This document shows, in pieces, positions 33,627 to 42,505 of a stretch of 55,847 nucleotides of DNA. The position numbers and the translations under genes were made by a program. The DNA comes from Methanobacteriota archaeon (GTDB lineage: Archaea > Thermoplasmatota > Thermoplasmata > RBG-16-68-12). Within the stretch, counting starts at the first letter, position 1; every line of letters starts with the position of its first letter. Under the pieces are notes generated by a model that worked only from the letters and a program-made list of their open reading frames with translations, was not told the DNA's origin and searched no databases. The stretch is from assembly GCA_005879065.1 (NCBI GenBank), contig VBLU01000003.1, positions 1 to 55,847 on the forward strand, written 5' to 3'.

Positions 33627-34406
33627 ATGCCTAGCTTCGTCCGGGTGGAGATGGAGGACCGCTTGGCGATCGTCGCGATCAACCGGCCGGATGCACTGAA
33701 CGCCCTGAATTCCGCCGTGCTGCGGGAGCTGTCCATGACGATCGAGCACCTGTCCATGGCCGCGGACGTGGGCGCGATCATCCTGACAGGAGCCGGGGAC
33801 CGCGCGTTCGTGGCGGGGGCCGACATCAAGGAGATGGTCGGCCTGTCCGCGCTCGAGATGCGATCCTTCTCGGAGGCGGGGCGGCGACTCGGGGACACGA
33901 TGGCCGCGTGCAACAAGCCCATCCTGGCGGCGATCAACGGCTACGCCCTCGGAGGCGGATGCGAACTCGCCCTCGCGTGCGATATCCGGATCGCGTCGGA
34001 CCGAGCGAAGCTCGGCCAGCCGGAGGTCAATATCGGGATCATCCCGGGATTCGGCGGAAGCCAGCGCTTGCCTCGTCTCGTCGGACTCGGATGGGCCTCG
34101 GAGATGGTCTACACGGGGGACGCGATCGACGCGGCGACCGCGGAGCGGATCGGCCTCGTGAATCGCGTCGTGCCCGCGGAGCGACTCCTCGAGGAGACGA
34201 AGGCCCTGGCACGCAAGATCCTCGAGAAGAGCCCGGCCGCCATCGCCCTCGCGAAGGCCTGCCTCCGGTCGGCCTTGGAGATGCCGCTCGCCGCGGGCCT
34301 CGATTTCGAGACCGCGGCCTTCGGGGTCGTCGGTTCGACGAAGGACAAGGAAGAGGGCATGCGCGCGTTCATCGAGAAACGGAAGCCGACATGGAAGGGC
34401 GCGTGA
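33627..34406 (+). CDS. Enoyl-CoA hydratase (crotonase)
   Basis: A 259-residue hydratase close to the classical form. It has AGADIKEM and GYALGGGCELALACDIRIA with the first catalytic Glu. The second Glu is in LGQPEVNIGIIPGFGGSQRLPRLVG. It hydrates short-chain enoyl-CoA in beta-oxidation, upstream of the dehydrogenase at 31675. ATG 33627 follows a gagg motif. The leader contains a 7-bp hairpin (acgagga/tcctcgt, 33579-33599). Its stop abuts the stop of a 54-residue convergent gene. Confidence 0.92.
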   Translation: MPSFVRVEMEDRLAIVAINRPDALNALNSAVLRELSMTIEHLSMAADVGAIILTGAGDRAFVAGADIKEMVGLSALEMRSFSEAGRRLGDTMAACNKPILAAINGYALGGGCELALACDIRIASDRAKLGQPEVNIGIIPGFGGSQRLPRLVGLGWASEMVYTGDAIDAATAERIGLVNRVVPAERLLEETKALARKILEKSPAAIALAKACLRSALEMPLAAGLDFETAAFGVVGSTKDKEEGMRAFIEKRKPTWKGA

Positions 34407-34571
34407 TCAGTACGACTCGAACTCCTCTTGGAGGTCGATCACGACCTGTTCGAGGACCTCTTCGAAGGAGGAGCTGCGGTACTCGCGCATCCCGCCGAGC
34501 TCGCTTTGGATGCGGGCGATGAAGTTGTTGGAACTCTTCAGGAATTCCACGTTCACCAGGGACTCTTCCAT
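34407..34571 (-). CDS. Conserved-looking 54-residue protein
   Basis: A short gene on the minus strand, ATG 34571 to TGA 34407. The protein reads MEESLVNVEFLKSSNNFIAR, then IQSELGGMREYRSSSFEEVL, then EQVVIDLQEEFESY. It is acidic and predicted helical, with no membrane segment. The coding signal is strong: third positions are mostly G or C and the composition is protein-like. It diverges from S17e across 207 nt. A TATA-like attaaatac lies upstream (about 34632-34640). The family is not recognised. Confidence 0.65.
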   Translation of the reverse strand: MEESLVNVEFLKSSNNFIARIQSELGGMREYRSSSFEEVLEQVVIDLQEEFESY

Positions 34572-34778
34572 CCTCGGTTGCTCCGGGAGACCGACGCGGG
34601 CGCGTTCTCAATCGGGCGTATCCGAGGTTCGTATTTAATAGTTGCCCGCAGAGTGCTCGACGGACGACCGAGTGCGGCTCACGGGGCCTTCGGATCGCGT
34701 TCGTTGCTCCCCTCCGAGGAACCTTTATCTAGCGCGCTCCCCTTCGACGGCCTCCCGAACCGGACGCGGAGTGAATCG

Positions 34779-34970
34779 TTGGGCAATATTCGGCCGACGT
34801 ACATCAAGCGAGTCGCGATCGAGCTCGCGAAGCTCTATCCGAACGAATTCACGGCGGATTTCGAGCACAACAAGAAGATGGTCTCCGAACTGAGCGACGT
34901 GCGGAGCAATCTGATGCGCAACCGGATTGCCGGATACATCACCCGATACCGGCAGCGCCTGGCCGTCTAG
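34779..34970 (+). CDS. rps17e: Small ribosomal subunit protein S17e (eS17)
   Basis: A 63-residue ribosomal protein. The family motifs GNIRPTYIKRVAIELAKLYP, FTADFEHNKKMV and LMRNRIAGYITR are clear. The only start matching the family N-terminus is TTG 34779, preceded by a ggag motif. TATA-like cctttatc (about 34719-34727) gives a short leader. It is part of the 30S subunit. Because the reading frame stays open far upstream, the true short gene is easily missed. Confidence 0.93.
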   Translation: MGNIRPTYIKRVAIELAKLYPNEFTADFEHNKKMVSELSDVRSNLMRNRIAGYITRYRQRLAV

Positions 34971-35019
34971 TCCCGCGGACGCCTGCGCCCGGTCCGGGAG
35001 CGAATGGACCCAATCCCCC

Positions 35020-35902
35020 ATGTCGTACGCCGTCGAGACACGTGACCTCACCCGGATCTTCGCGGGCAAGAAGAAGCGGCGGATCCGCCGGAAGCGCGCC
35101 GCGAGCGAAGGCGACGAGCATCTCGGCCCGGTGACCGCCCTCGACGAGGTGTCCATCCAGATCCTTCCCCATCCGCCAAGTCATCAACATGGTGTCCGGC
35201 GGCGAGACGTCGGGGTACGGGCTCCTGACCGCGCGGGAGAACATCTGGATGTTTTCCCAGTTCTACGGTGTGCCGAGCAAGGTCTCCAAGGGCCGCATCG
35301 ACGAGCTCATGCACATCTTCGGGCTCTGGGACAAGCGGAACGCGAAGGTACGAATGCTGTCCACGGGGCAGCGGCAGAAGATGAACATGATTCGCGGCTT
35401 CGTCACGGACCCGGACATCCTGTTCCTGGACGAGCCGACCCTCGGCCTCGACGTGAACGCCGCCCGCGTGATCCGCGAGTACGTGACGAACTGGGTGCGG
35501 GGCCAGAAAGGCAAGACGGTCCTACTCACGACGCACTATATGGCGGAAGCGGACCAGATGTGCGACCGCATCGCGATCATTGACAAGGGGAAGATCCTGG
35601 CGTGCGACACCCCGGAGAACCTCAAGCGGATGATCCGGACGGAAACGACATTCCGACTGGAGGTCGACGCGATCCGCGACCTTACGACGTTCTCCACGAT
35701 GCAGGGGGTGAAGAACTTCTCGCACAAGGATGACATCGCCAAGAATCGATCCTTCCTCACGTTCATCCTCGAGGACGAGGGTCCCGTCGCGGAGATCCTC
35801 AGCACGATCACGTTGCAGGGCAAGAAGGTCCATTCTCTGCAGAAGTCCGAGCCGACCCTGGAGGACGTCTTCATCAGCATGGTGGGGAGGGGATTCGAGT
35901 GA
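35020..35902 (+). pseudogene. ABC-2 exporter ATPase with internal deletion removing Walker A (frameshifted)
   Basis: The first frame from ATG 35020 encodes MSYAVETRDLTRIFAGKKKR and continues to TALDEVSIQI, the normal N-terminus. At about 35160-35172 the frame changes. The second frame picks up at IRQVINMVSGGETSGYGLLT, then has the signature MLSTGQRQKM, Walker B ILFLDEPTLGLD and the switch LLTTHYMAEAD. The roughly 45-50 residues holding Walker A (GPNGAGKTT) are absent, so d is about 140 nt and not a multiple of three. The intact exporter ATPase at 11286 shows the expected layout. The downstream permeases are intact, so this is either an assembly error or a recent deletion. Confidence 0.8.
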
Positions 35903-36891
35903 GCGAGGCCAAGGCCCGTCGCTCGGACCTGCGATATCGGATCGGGCTAAACCTCCGGGCCGTCAAGGGCCGGTCCTATCCGCGGATCGTCGGCGCGAAC
36001 CGCGAGCCATCCTGGATTTTCTTCGAGGCGTTCCTTCCACTGCTCGGGATCGCGGCGTACGTGTTCGTTTATCAGTTCTTCGGAGGCCAGGCGCTCGCGG
36101 CGATCACGACGAAGACCACGGCCGCGCCCTGGGGGATGTGCGGGCATGATCCCTGCGCGAATGCGGCGGCACAGGCCGCCGCCGCGGCCGCCGTTGGCGC
36201 GAACACGAACGCGCTCGTGGCTTCGGTGGTCCTCGGCGGCACGATGGTCGCGTTCTGGCTCAACGTCCTCTGGTCGATGGCGAGCCAGCTCTACTGGGAG
36301 AAGGAAATCGGGAACCTCCAACTCTACATGATGGCCCCCATGAACCGGATGGCCCTGCTCGGCGGGATGGCGGTCGGCGGGATGGTCATGACCTCGATGC
36401 GGGCGATCTCGACCCTGGTCGCCGGCGTCCTCGTGTTCGGCGTCATCTTCCAGGTCGCGAGCCCGTTGATGCTGCTCGCCGTCTTCTTCGCGACGCTGAT
36501 CGCCCTCTACGGGCTCGGGATGATGTTCGCCTCGTTGTACCTGCTCTGGGGCCGCGAGGCGTGGAACCTGTCCGCGCTCATGGAGGAACCAATTTTCTTC
36601 TCGAGCGGGTTCTACTTCCCTCTCGGCGGCCTCTTGCGGATTCCCGGATGGGGCCCGGCTATCGCGATCGCGGGTTCGTTCATTCCGGCCTCGCTCGGCC
36701 TCGATGCGCTCCGCCAGCTGACCCTTGGTTCGACAGCCTTCGGCAGCAATTTCTGGATCTTCGACGTCACGACGGAACTTGAGATCCTCGTTGGCATGGC
36801 GGTCTTGTTCTTGATCCTCGCAAGGTACTGTCTCGCGTACCTAGAGACGCTCGCGAAGCGAGAGGGGAAGCTGACCTCACGGCATCAATGA
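35899..36891 (+). CDS. ABC-2 type transporter permease
   Basis: A 330-residue permease with about six helices and an Ala-rich extracellular loop (ANAAAQAAAAAAVGANTNA) containing two cysteines (MCGHDPC). Conserved ABC-2 text is FFSSGFYFPLGGLLRIPGW. GTG 35899 overlaps the ATPase stop as GTGA, so it was translated with it. It pairs with the next permease. The substrate is unknown. Confidence 0.85.
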   Translation: MSEAKARRSDLRYRIGLNLRAVKGRSYPRIVGANREPSWIFFEAFLPLLGIAAYVFVYQFFGGQALAAITTKTTAAPWGMCGHDPCANAAAQAAAAAAVGANTNALVASVVLGGTMVAFWLNVLWSMASQLYWEKEIGNLQLYMMAPMNRMALLGGMAVGGMVMTSMRAISTLVAGVLVFGVIFQVASPLMLLAVFFATLIALYGLGMMFASLYLLWGREAWNLSALMEEPIFFSSGFYFPLGGLLRIPGWGPAIAIAGSFIPASLGLDALRQLTLGSTAFGSNFWIFDVTTELEILVGMAVLFLILARYCLAYLETLAKREGKLTSRHQ

Positions 36892-37742
36892 GCACGTACT
36901 GGCGGACGTTCAAGACGGCCGCATGGCTCGGATGGGAGATGGACTCGAACTGGACCGAGCCCTGGCTCTTCGTCCTGTACTCCGTCATTAAACCGGTGGC
37001 CGGGGCGTTCATCCTGGTCCTCATGTACATCGTCTTCGTCGCCATCGGTCGGCCCCAGGGCGACACCGACGCATTTTCCTATATGTACGTAGGGAACTCG
37101 TTCTTCATCTTCGTCGCCACGGTCCTGTTCGGGACGTTCCAGGTGATCCAGTCCGATCGCGAATGGTACCAGACGATTCGCTACATCTACATCTCGCCGA
37201 TCTCGTACTACGTGTACATCCTGGGTCGCGCGGCCTCCAAGATCGCGGTCGCCGTATTTGCCGTCGCGATCACGCTCCTTTTCGGCGCGATGTTTCTCGG
37301 CGTGCGGTTGCACTTGGCCCTCGCCGATGTCCCGATGTTCCTCGTGAGCACGGTCCTCGGGCTCGCAGTCCTGTTAGCGATTGGGATCTGCCTGGGCGGG
37401 ATCTCGTTCCTGACAGCGAAGCACACTCATGGGCTGGCGGAAGGCATCCCGGGATTGTTCTACGTGTTCTGCGGCGTCCTGTTCCCCCTCTCCATCTTGC
37501 CGACCTGGGGCCAGGCCATCGGCCGCGCCATCCCTCTGACGTATTGGTTCGAAATCACTCGACGACTGATTGCGCCGACGATCACGGTGAACACGACCTT
37601 GGCCGGATTCGACCCGCTGACGATTCTCTTGTTCTTGATCGTATCATCCGTGGGCTTCTTCGCGCTGAGCGTCCTGATCTACAAGGTCGGTGAGTACTTC
37701 GCGCGGAAGGCCGGCAAGATCGACATGACGACGTCCTATTGA
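36888..37742 (+). CDS. ABC-2 type transporter permease
   Basis: A 284-residue permease with six helices. The signature region is GLFYVFCGVLFPLSILPTW. It overlaps the preceding permease by ATGA (36888-36891). It is the last gene of the three-gene exporter operon. Its 3' end overlaps the convergent rnp4 gene by 7 nt. Confidence 0.85.
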   Translation: MSTYWRTFKTAAWLGWEMDSNWTEPWLFVLYSVIKPVAGAFILVLMYIVFVAIGRPQGDTDAFSYMYVGNSFFIFVATVLFGTFQVIQSDREWYQTIRYIYISPISYYVYILGRAASKIAVAVFAVAITLLFGAMFLGVRLHLALADVPMFLVSTVLGLAVLLAIGICLGGISFLTAKHTHGLAEGIPGLFYVFCGVLFPLSILPTWGQAIGRAIPLTYWFEITRRLIAPTITVNTTLAGFDPLTILLFLIVSSVGFFALSVLIYKVGEYFARKAGKIDMTTSY

Positions 37743-38086
37743 GCCCGCGCACGGGAAGCGCGACGGGCCCTCTGCTCCCGGCGGTACGGGTATCGTTGTA
37801 CGGCGCCGCAGGCGCTGCACGTCACGACGACGCGACCCTCGCCCACGCGGATTCGCGCGCTCACCGACGGCAGGAGGAACGCGAAACATTTCTTGCAGAA
37901 GGACCGTTTGAACGGCGCAGGCACACGGACGTTGTACCGCATGCCGATCCGACGGGCGAGTTCGACATAGCGTCGCGCCCGTTCCGTCCGGCGGTGGAGC
38001 GCCTCGGTCTCCGCGAGACGGAACAGGGTCGCCATGCGTTCCCCTGCGATCCGCCGCTCCATGCCGCGGTGGCGACGTTTCGCCAT
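37736..38086 (-). CDS. rnp4: Ribonuclease P protein component 4 (Rpp21/Rnp4)
   Basis: A 116-residue protein. A helical N-terminus (RIAGERMATLFRLAETEALH) precedes a zinc ribbon with Cys pairs CKKC and CSAC, and VRVPAPFKRSFCKKCFAFLL is typical of the family. It is a protein cofactor of the RNase P ribozyme in tRNA 5' maturation. ATG 38086 (MAKRRHRG) is preferred to ATG 38098, because a TATA-like gttttatc on the minus strand is centred about 27 nt upstream. Confidence 0.88.
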   Translation of the reverse strand: MAKRRHRGMERRIAGERMATLFRLAETEALHRRTERARRYVELARRIGMRYNVRVPAPFKRSFCKKCFAFLLPSVSARIRVGEGRVVVTCSACGAVQRYPYRREQRARRASRARAQ

Positions 38087-38172
38087 CGGACGGCGCACCG
38101 GCTTTGCGGATAAAACACTTCCCGGCGACGAACCTTTAACTATCCTCGGTCCGCTACTGCACGGGGGACACC

Positions 38173-39270
38173 ATGGGCGAGCGCGTGAAGCGCATCTTCC
38201 GGAACTTGAACGACGGCGTCGATTTGATCGTGTTCCTGAACTCCGTGGATCCGCACATCGACATGTCCTTCTTCTACGCGACCGGCGTGACGGACGGTTT
38301 GTTCGAAGGTTGCGCGGCGTGGCTCACGCCGGACGGTAAAGCCGCCATCACGACGTCCGCGCTGGAAGAGGAGGCGGCGAAGAAATCTGGTCTCCCCCTC
38401 GATGTGTTCCGCACCCGCGATGAATCCTCGAAGCTCATCAAGAAGCGGCTCGCGGGGCACCGCAAGATCGGCATCAACGCATCCGAGCTCACATATGCCG
38501 CGTTTCAGCGCCTCCGGAAACTGGCGCCACGGGCCGCGCGGTTCGTCGACGTCTCCGGGGCCGTGATGAAGGCGCGGCTCGTCAAGGACGCCCAGGAAGT
38601 CGATCTGATTCAACGGGCCTGCGACATCGCTTCACGAGCGTTCGAGGAAACGCTGTCGTTTATCCAAACCGGGGTCACGGAGGCGGAGGTCGCTTCCGAG
38701 CTCGTGTACCGGATGCAGAAGAACGGGGCGACCGCGCCCTCCTTCCGCACGATCGTTGGATCCGGTCCGAACGGCGCGGAGCCACACTACACCGCAGGGC
38801 CGAGGAAGATCGAGCGCGGCGACATGATCGTGATCGACTTCGGAGCCCAGTACCACATGTACTGTTCCGACATCACCCGCACGGTCGTCGTGGGCTCTCC
38901 GTCCGCGGAGCAGCGGCGGATGCACGACACGGTCGCGCGCGCGCAAGCCGCCGCCTTGGCCAAGATGAAACCGGGCGCACGGGGGAAGGCGGTCGACGCC
39001 GCGGCCCGGTCCCTGATCGACCGCACGAAATACAAGGGGCGGTTCATTCATGGCCTCGGTCACTCCGTCGGACTCGCGGTCCACGACCCGAGCGGCGGCC
39101 TGAGCCCTTCGAGCGACCTCATCCTCCGACCGAACATGGTCCTCACGAACGAGCCCGGCGTCTACGTGTCCGGGTTCGGTGGTGTCCGGATCGAGGACGA
39201 CGTCCTGATCACGAAGAACGGACCCCGGGTCCTGAGCACGGCCCCGAGGGAATTCCTGGAACTGGCATAG
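38173..39270 (+). CDS. pepQ: Xaa-Pro dipeptidase / aminopeptidase (M24 family)
   Basis: A 365-residue protein. An N-terminal creatinase-like domain (1-130) is followed by the pita-bread catalytic domain. Metal ligands are Asp in IDFGAQYHMYCSDITRT (two), His in GLGHSVGLAVHD, Glu in LTNEPGVYV and Glu in VRIEDDV. It removes or cleaves Xaa-Pro peptide bonds in peptide turnover. A TATA-like cctttaacta (about 38133-38142) would give a leader of about 10 nt. Confidence 0.9.
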   Translation: MGERVKRIFRNLNDGVDLIVFLNSVDPHIDMSFFYATGVTDGLFEGCAAWLTPDGKAAITTSALEEEAAKKSGLPLDVFRTRDESSKLIKKRLAGHRKIGINASELTYAAFQRLRKLAPRAARFVDVSGAVMKARLVKDAQEVDLIQRACDIASRAFEETLSFIQTGVTEAEVASELVYRMQKNGATAPSFRTIVGSGPNGAEPHYTAGPRKIERGDMIVIDFGAQYHMYCSDITRTVVVGSPSAEQRRMHDTVARAQAAALAKMKPGARGKAVDAAARSLIDRTKYKGRFIHGLGHSVGLAVHDPSGGLSPSSDLILRPNMVLTNEPGVYVSGFGGVRIEDDVLITKNGPRVLSTAPREFLELA

Positions 39271-39273
39271 ACC

Positions 39274-39822
39274 TCAAGGGACCGCTGGCTCGCGGAGCTC
39301 GCGGGCGAGGATGCTCATCCGGATCACATGCACGAACCGGCCGTCCTTGTAGATGTCTTCGCGGTGCACGCCTTCGCGGTTGAACCCAAGGCGCTCGTAG
39401 ATTCGGATCGCGCGCGTGTTGTATTCGAGCACGTCGAGCGAGACTTTGTTCAGGCTCAGCGGCCCGAAAGCATAGAGGAGCGCGGTCCGCATCGCCTCCG
39501 TCCCATAGCCTTTCGACCAGAACGTCGGTTCGCCAATCACAATTCCCACTTCCGACTTCCGGTGGACCCGGTCGATCTTGTGTAACCCGATGTTCCCGAT
39601 GTGGAGGCCCTCTGCCTCGATCGCGAAGATCTGTTCGTCCGTCCGCCGCTCGTAGTCACGGAACCATCGTTCCTCCTCCGGTAAGGTCACGGGCGAGTTC
39701 CGGCCGAGGAAGTGGATAATCTGCGGGTCCGAGAACCATTTCACGCATCGCCGAAGATCCGTCGAAGCGAGGGGCCGGAGCCGGAGACGATCCCCCTGCA
39801 GGATCCGGCGGGTTTCCAACAC
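39274..39822 (-). CDS. RimJ/RimL-type GNAT N-acetyltransferase
   Basis: A 182-residue GNAT protein. It has LRLRPLASTDLRRCVKWFSD at the N-terminus, then VGIVIGEPTFWSKGYGTEAMRTALLYAFGPLSLNKVSLDV, then NTRAIRIYERLGFNREGVHRE. RimJ/RimL-like enzymes acetylate protein N-termini or small amines. The start GTG 39822 is supported by a TATA-like ctttacg centred about 27 nt upstream on the minus strand. Its stop is 3 nt from the convergent M24 peptidase stop. Confidence 0.87.
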   Translation of the reverse strand: MLETRRILQGDRLRLRPLASTDLRRCVKWFSDPQIIHFLGRNSPVTLPEEERWFRDYERRTDEQIFAIEAEGLHIGNIGLHKIDRVHRKSEVGIVIGEPTFWSKGYGTEAMRTALLYAFGPLSLNKVSLDVLEYNTRAIRIYERLGFNREGVHREDIYKDGRFVHVIRMSILARELREPAVP

Positions 39823-39951
39823 GAGGTCCCGACTCGGAGCCGATGCGTAAAGACCTTTGCCCGTCCGTGTCGTCCATCGAACCGTCTCGGCCGTGCGGCC
39901 CAACTTGGGCCGGACGATGCCTTGAAATCGACTCCACGCTTCCCATCGTAC

Positions 39952-40959
39952 GTGATCGTGTACGATCCGCGGTTCCTCGACCATGTCCCGTCGCCTCTCC
40001 ACGTGGAGAGGCCGGACCGCCTTCGGTCCATCGTCGAGCGCCTGGAGCGGGAAGGGCTTTTTCATGGGGTCGAAACACCTCCGACCGCGACGATCGCGGA
40101 CCTCCGGCGCGTCCATCGAGGATCGTACGTCGAACTGGTCCGGAGTCTCGGGGAGGGCTTCTTGGATCCGGAGACCGCGGTCCATCGGGGCACGTTCGAC
40201 ATCGCCGGGCTCGCGGCGGGAGGCGTGCTCCTCGCGACTCGCTCCGCGGTCCGAGACGGCCATCCGACCATCGCCTTGGTCCGGCCGCCCGGTCACCATG
40301 CAGGCCCGGACTATGGCGGCGGGTTCTGTTATCTGAACAACGTCGCGATCGCCGCCGCGGAACAAGTCGCCGCGGGTCGTCGCGTCGCCATCTTGGATTA
40401 CGACGCCCATCACGGAAACGGGACGCGGGACATCTTCGCGGAGAATCCCGCGGTCCTCTATGTGTCCACGCACGAGTACGGGATCTATCCGGGGACGGGT
40501 CCCGCGGAAGATACCGGGACGGGCGAGGGCCGTGGTTTCACGGTGAATATCCCGTTCACGGCCGGGTGCGGCGACGCGTCCTATGTGGCGGCGCTGGACT
40601 CGGTCATCGAGCCGATCCTGGGGCAGTTTCGTCCGGATGTGGTCCTCGTGAGCTTGGGAATCGATGCCCACTACCGCGACCCGCTCACCTCCCTCACGCT
40701 TTCTTCTCCCGGGTATGTGGACCTCGTCAAGCGGAGCGCGGCCCTCGCCGCTCGTCTCTGCGCGAATCGCTTCACGATCGCTTTGGAAGGCGGATACCAT
40801 CTCGAGGCACTCAGCGAAGTGATCGCCGGGGTGGTGGCCGGGATCGAAGGCCGCTCGATCCCCCTCGCGCTGACCGACGTCCTCGACGACAAGGGTCGCG
40901 GCCGGGAAGCGATCGAGGCGACGAAGCGCGCTCACCGCGACTTCTGGAACCTACGCTGA
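39952..40959 (+). CDS. Histone deacetylase / acetylpolyamine amidohydrolase superfamily protein
   Basis: A 335-residue arginase/deacetylase-fold enzyme. Catalytic His pair are in RPPGHHAGPDYGGGFCYLNN. Zinc ligands are in AILDYDAHHGNGT (Asp, His) and VSLGIDAHYRDPL (Asp). The catalytic-site Tyr region is LEGGYHLEAL. It would deacetylate a small molecule, polyamine or lysine; acetoin-utilisation-type activity is also possible. The start is uncertain: GTG 39952 begins at the conserved VYDPRFLDHVPSP, and TTG 39922 is a longer option. The end overlaps the convergent CBS gene by 9 nt. Confidence 0.85.
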   Translation: MIVYDPRFLDHVPSPLHVERPDRLRSIVERLEREGLFHGVETPPTATIADLRRVHRGSYVELVRSLGEGFLDPETAVHRGTFDIAGLAAGGVLLATRSAVRDGHPTIALVRPPGHHAGPDYGGGFCYLNNVAIAAAEQVAAGRRVAILDYDAHHGNGTRDIFAENPAVLYVSTHEYGIYPGTGPAEDTGTGEGRGFTVNIPFTAGCGDASYVAALDSVIEPILGQFRPDVVLVSLGIDAHYRDPLTSLTLSSPGYVDLVKRSAALAARLCANRFTIALEGGYHLEALSEVIAGVVAGIEGRSIPLALTDVLDDKGRGREAIEATKRAHRDFWNLR

Positions 40960-42099
40960 GTGGGGGCGCTTGCGTTCCGTCATCCGGCGCTCCTTCTCCT
41001 TCAGGATCCGTTTGTGCAAGACCTCGAGGAGGCCCTTCAATGCGGCGTGGAGGTCCCAGTCGAAGTGGTGGGCGTGGTACACGCGGTGCGCGGTCGTGAA
41101 CCGCGCCCGGAGCGAATACTTGAACCGGTCCCCTTCGGGACTGTACTTCTGGAAATGGATCGCGAACGTCCTCGGCTCGACGAGTTCCGCGATCCGACGC
41201 ATCTCCTTCTGGATGACCGCATAGATCTCGTCGTACGCCTCGGGCGGTTCGTCCTCGAGGCCACTGATCTCGACGAACAGCTGATCCCTTTCTCGGAGAC
41301 CCGCGAGGAACTGCATCAGGTCCTGGGTCGTGATGATGCCGACCGGCTCATCCTTCTCCGTCACGACGACCGAGGAGATGTGGTTCTTCGCCATCAGTTC
41401 CGCCGCGCGGTGGACGTCCGCGTCCGGGCCCACCGTGATCGGCGGAGAACGCATCACGCTCTGCACCTCGAGGACGATTTTCTCCTCGCGTCCGGCGTGC
41501 TCGCCATACTGCTCCCGGACCTTCGGGCGAGCGAACAGATCGACGATGTCCTTCATCCCGACGATGCCTTTGATGCGCCGATGCTTGTCGACGACGGGGA
41601 CGGAACGCTCCCCGAGGGATCGCATGATCTGGACCGCGTGTTCCACCGTGTCGTTCTCGGCGACGGCCTGCGGGTTCGGAGTCATGAAGTCCTTGGCCAC
41701 GACGCCCTCGAGGGCCTTTGTCTCGACGAGGGCCCGCACCAGGTCGGACCGCGAGAGGATTCCGACCAGCGACTTTCCTTTCGCCACGGGGATCGCACGG
41801 AAGCCGGTGCTAATCATTTTTTCCGCGGCCTCCGGCAAGACGGTGTCGGGCGTGAGTTCCGGCGGTACCTGGAGGACGGTCGAGACCTTCGTGTTGGGCG
41901 GCAGGTTCCTGCGCCGCATGAGCTCGCGCAGCGTCACCACGCCGACGATCTTCTTCCGCTCGAGGACCGGGAGTTCGTGGACATCATGGGTCTTCATCTT
42001 CCCGAGGGCGTCCCCAATCGTGTCGTCGGGCGCCACGGTCACAAGGTCCGTCGTCATGAAGCCGGACACCCGGAGGTCTTGGACCTTGTTCCGCTTCAT
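40951..42099 (-). CDS. Four-CBS-domain protein with C-terminal S30AE/HPF-like domain
   Basis: A 382-residue protein with two tandem Bateman modules. CBS units begin at FMTTDLVTVAPDDTIGDALG, VSTVLQVPPELTPDTVLPEA, DFMTPNPQAVAENDTVEHAV and VMRSPPITVGPDADVHRAAE. The last ~110 residues (FVEISGLEDEPPEAYDEIYA onward, ending HAALKGLLEVLHKRILKEKE) look like a ribosome-hibernation/sigma-54-modulation (S30AE) fold. CBS domains sense adenine nucleotides, so energy-dependent ribosome control is a reasonable inference. It shares a promoter region with the divergent acylphosphatase gene. Confidence 0.8.
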   Translation of the reverse strand: MKRNKVQDLRVSGFMTTDLVTVAPDDTIGDALGKMKTHDVHELPVLERKKIVGVVTLRELMRRRNLPPNTKVSTVLQVPPELTPDTVLPEAAEKMISTGFRAIPVAKGKSLVGILSRSDLVRALVETKALEGVVAKDFMTPNPQAVAENDTVEHAVQIMRSLGERSVPVVDKHRRIKGIVGMKDIVDLFARPKVREQYGEHAGREEKIVLEVQSVMRSPPITVGPDADVHRAAELMAKNHISSVVVTEKDEPVGIITTQDLMQFLAGLRERDQLFVEISGLEDEPPEAYDEIYAVIQKEMRRIAELVEPRTFAIHFQKYSPEGDRFKYSLRARFTTAHRVYHAHHFDWDLHAALKGLLEVLHKRILKEKERRMTERKRPHSA

Positions 42100-42141
42100 G
42101 GTGAACCCGCTCGGGTGGGAGGCAGCGATAGCGGAGGTCCG

Positions 42142-42150
42142 TATAAGAAA
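42142..42150. promoter_or_regulatory. Shared divergent TATA element
   Basis: The sequence gtataagaa reads as a TATA box on both strands (cttatac on the minus strand). Rightward it gives a start about 6-9 nt before the acylphosphatase ATG; leftward it gives a leader of about 20 nt for the CBS gene. Confidence 0.45.
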
Positions 42151-42178
42151 GTTCTTTCAGGGCGTCTCAATCCACGAG

Positions 42179-42457
42179 ATGATGGAGACTCGCGCGATCG
42201 TGGTCTTCCGAGGTCGTGTCCAAGGGGTCTACTTCCGGGCGAATTGCGCCGAGAAGGCGGAGGCCCTTGGCCTTCAGGGCTATGTGCGCAACATGCCCGA
42301 CGGAAGTGTCGAAGCCGTCTTGGAAGGAGATCGTCCTGGAATCGAGGCGTGCATCGACTGGAACAAGACGTCCCAGCCGTACGCGCGAGTCGAAACTGTC
42401 GAGGTCACTTGGTCAGAGGCCCGGGGCGATGCTCGAGGGTTCCACGTTCGCCACTGA
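42179..42457 (+). CDS. acyP: Acylphosphatase
   Basis: A 92-residue enzyme that hydrolyses acyl-phosphates. The phosphate-binding loop is FRGRVQGVYFRANC with the catalytic Arg. The catalytic Asn is in GYVRNMPDGSVEAVLEGD. The length is normal. ATG 42179 is used; ATG 42182 is equally possible. Confidence 0.92.
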   Translation: MMETRAIVVFRGRVQGVYFRANCAEKAEALGLQGYVRNMPDGSVEAVLEGDRPGIEACIDWNKTSQPYARVETVEVTWSEARGDARGFHVRH

Positions 42458-42505
42458 AGGCCGTCAGCAACGTTCATCCGACCATCGAGCCCTGTCGCGG
42501 TCGGC

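Noticed and set aside
35189..35902. Second half of the broken ATPase as a complete short ATPase
   Set aside because: Without Walker A it cannot bind ATP in the normal way, and the preceding frame clearly encodes the missing N-terminus of the same family.
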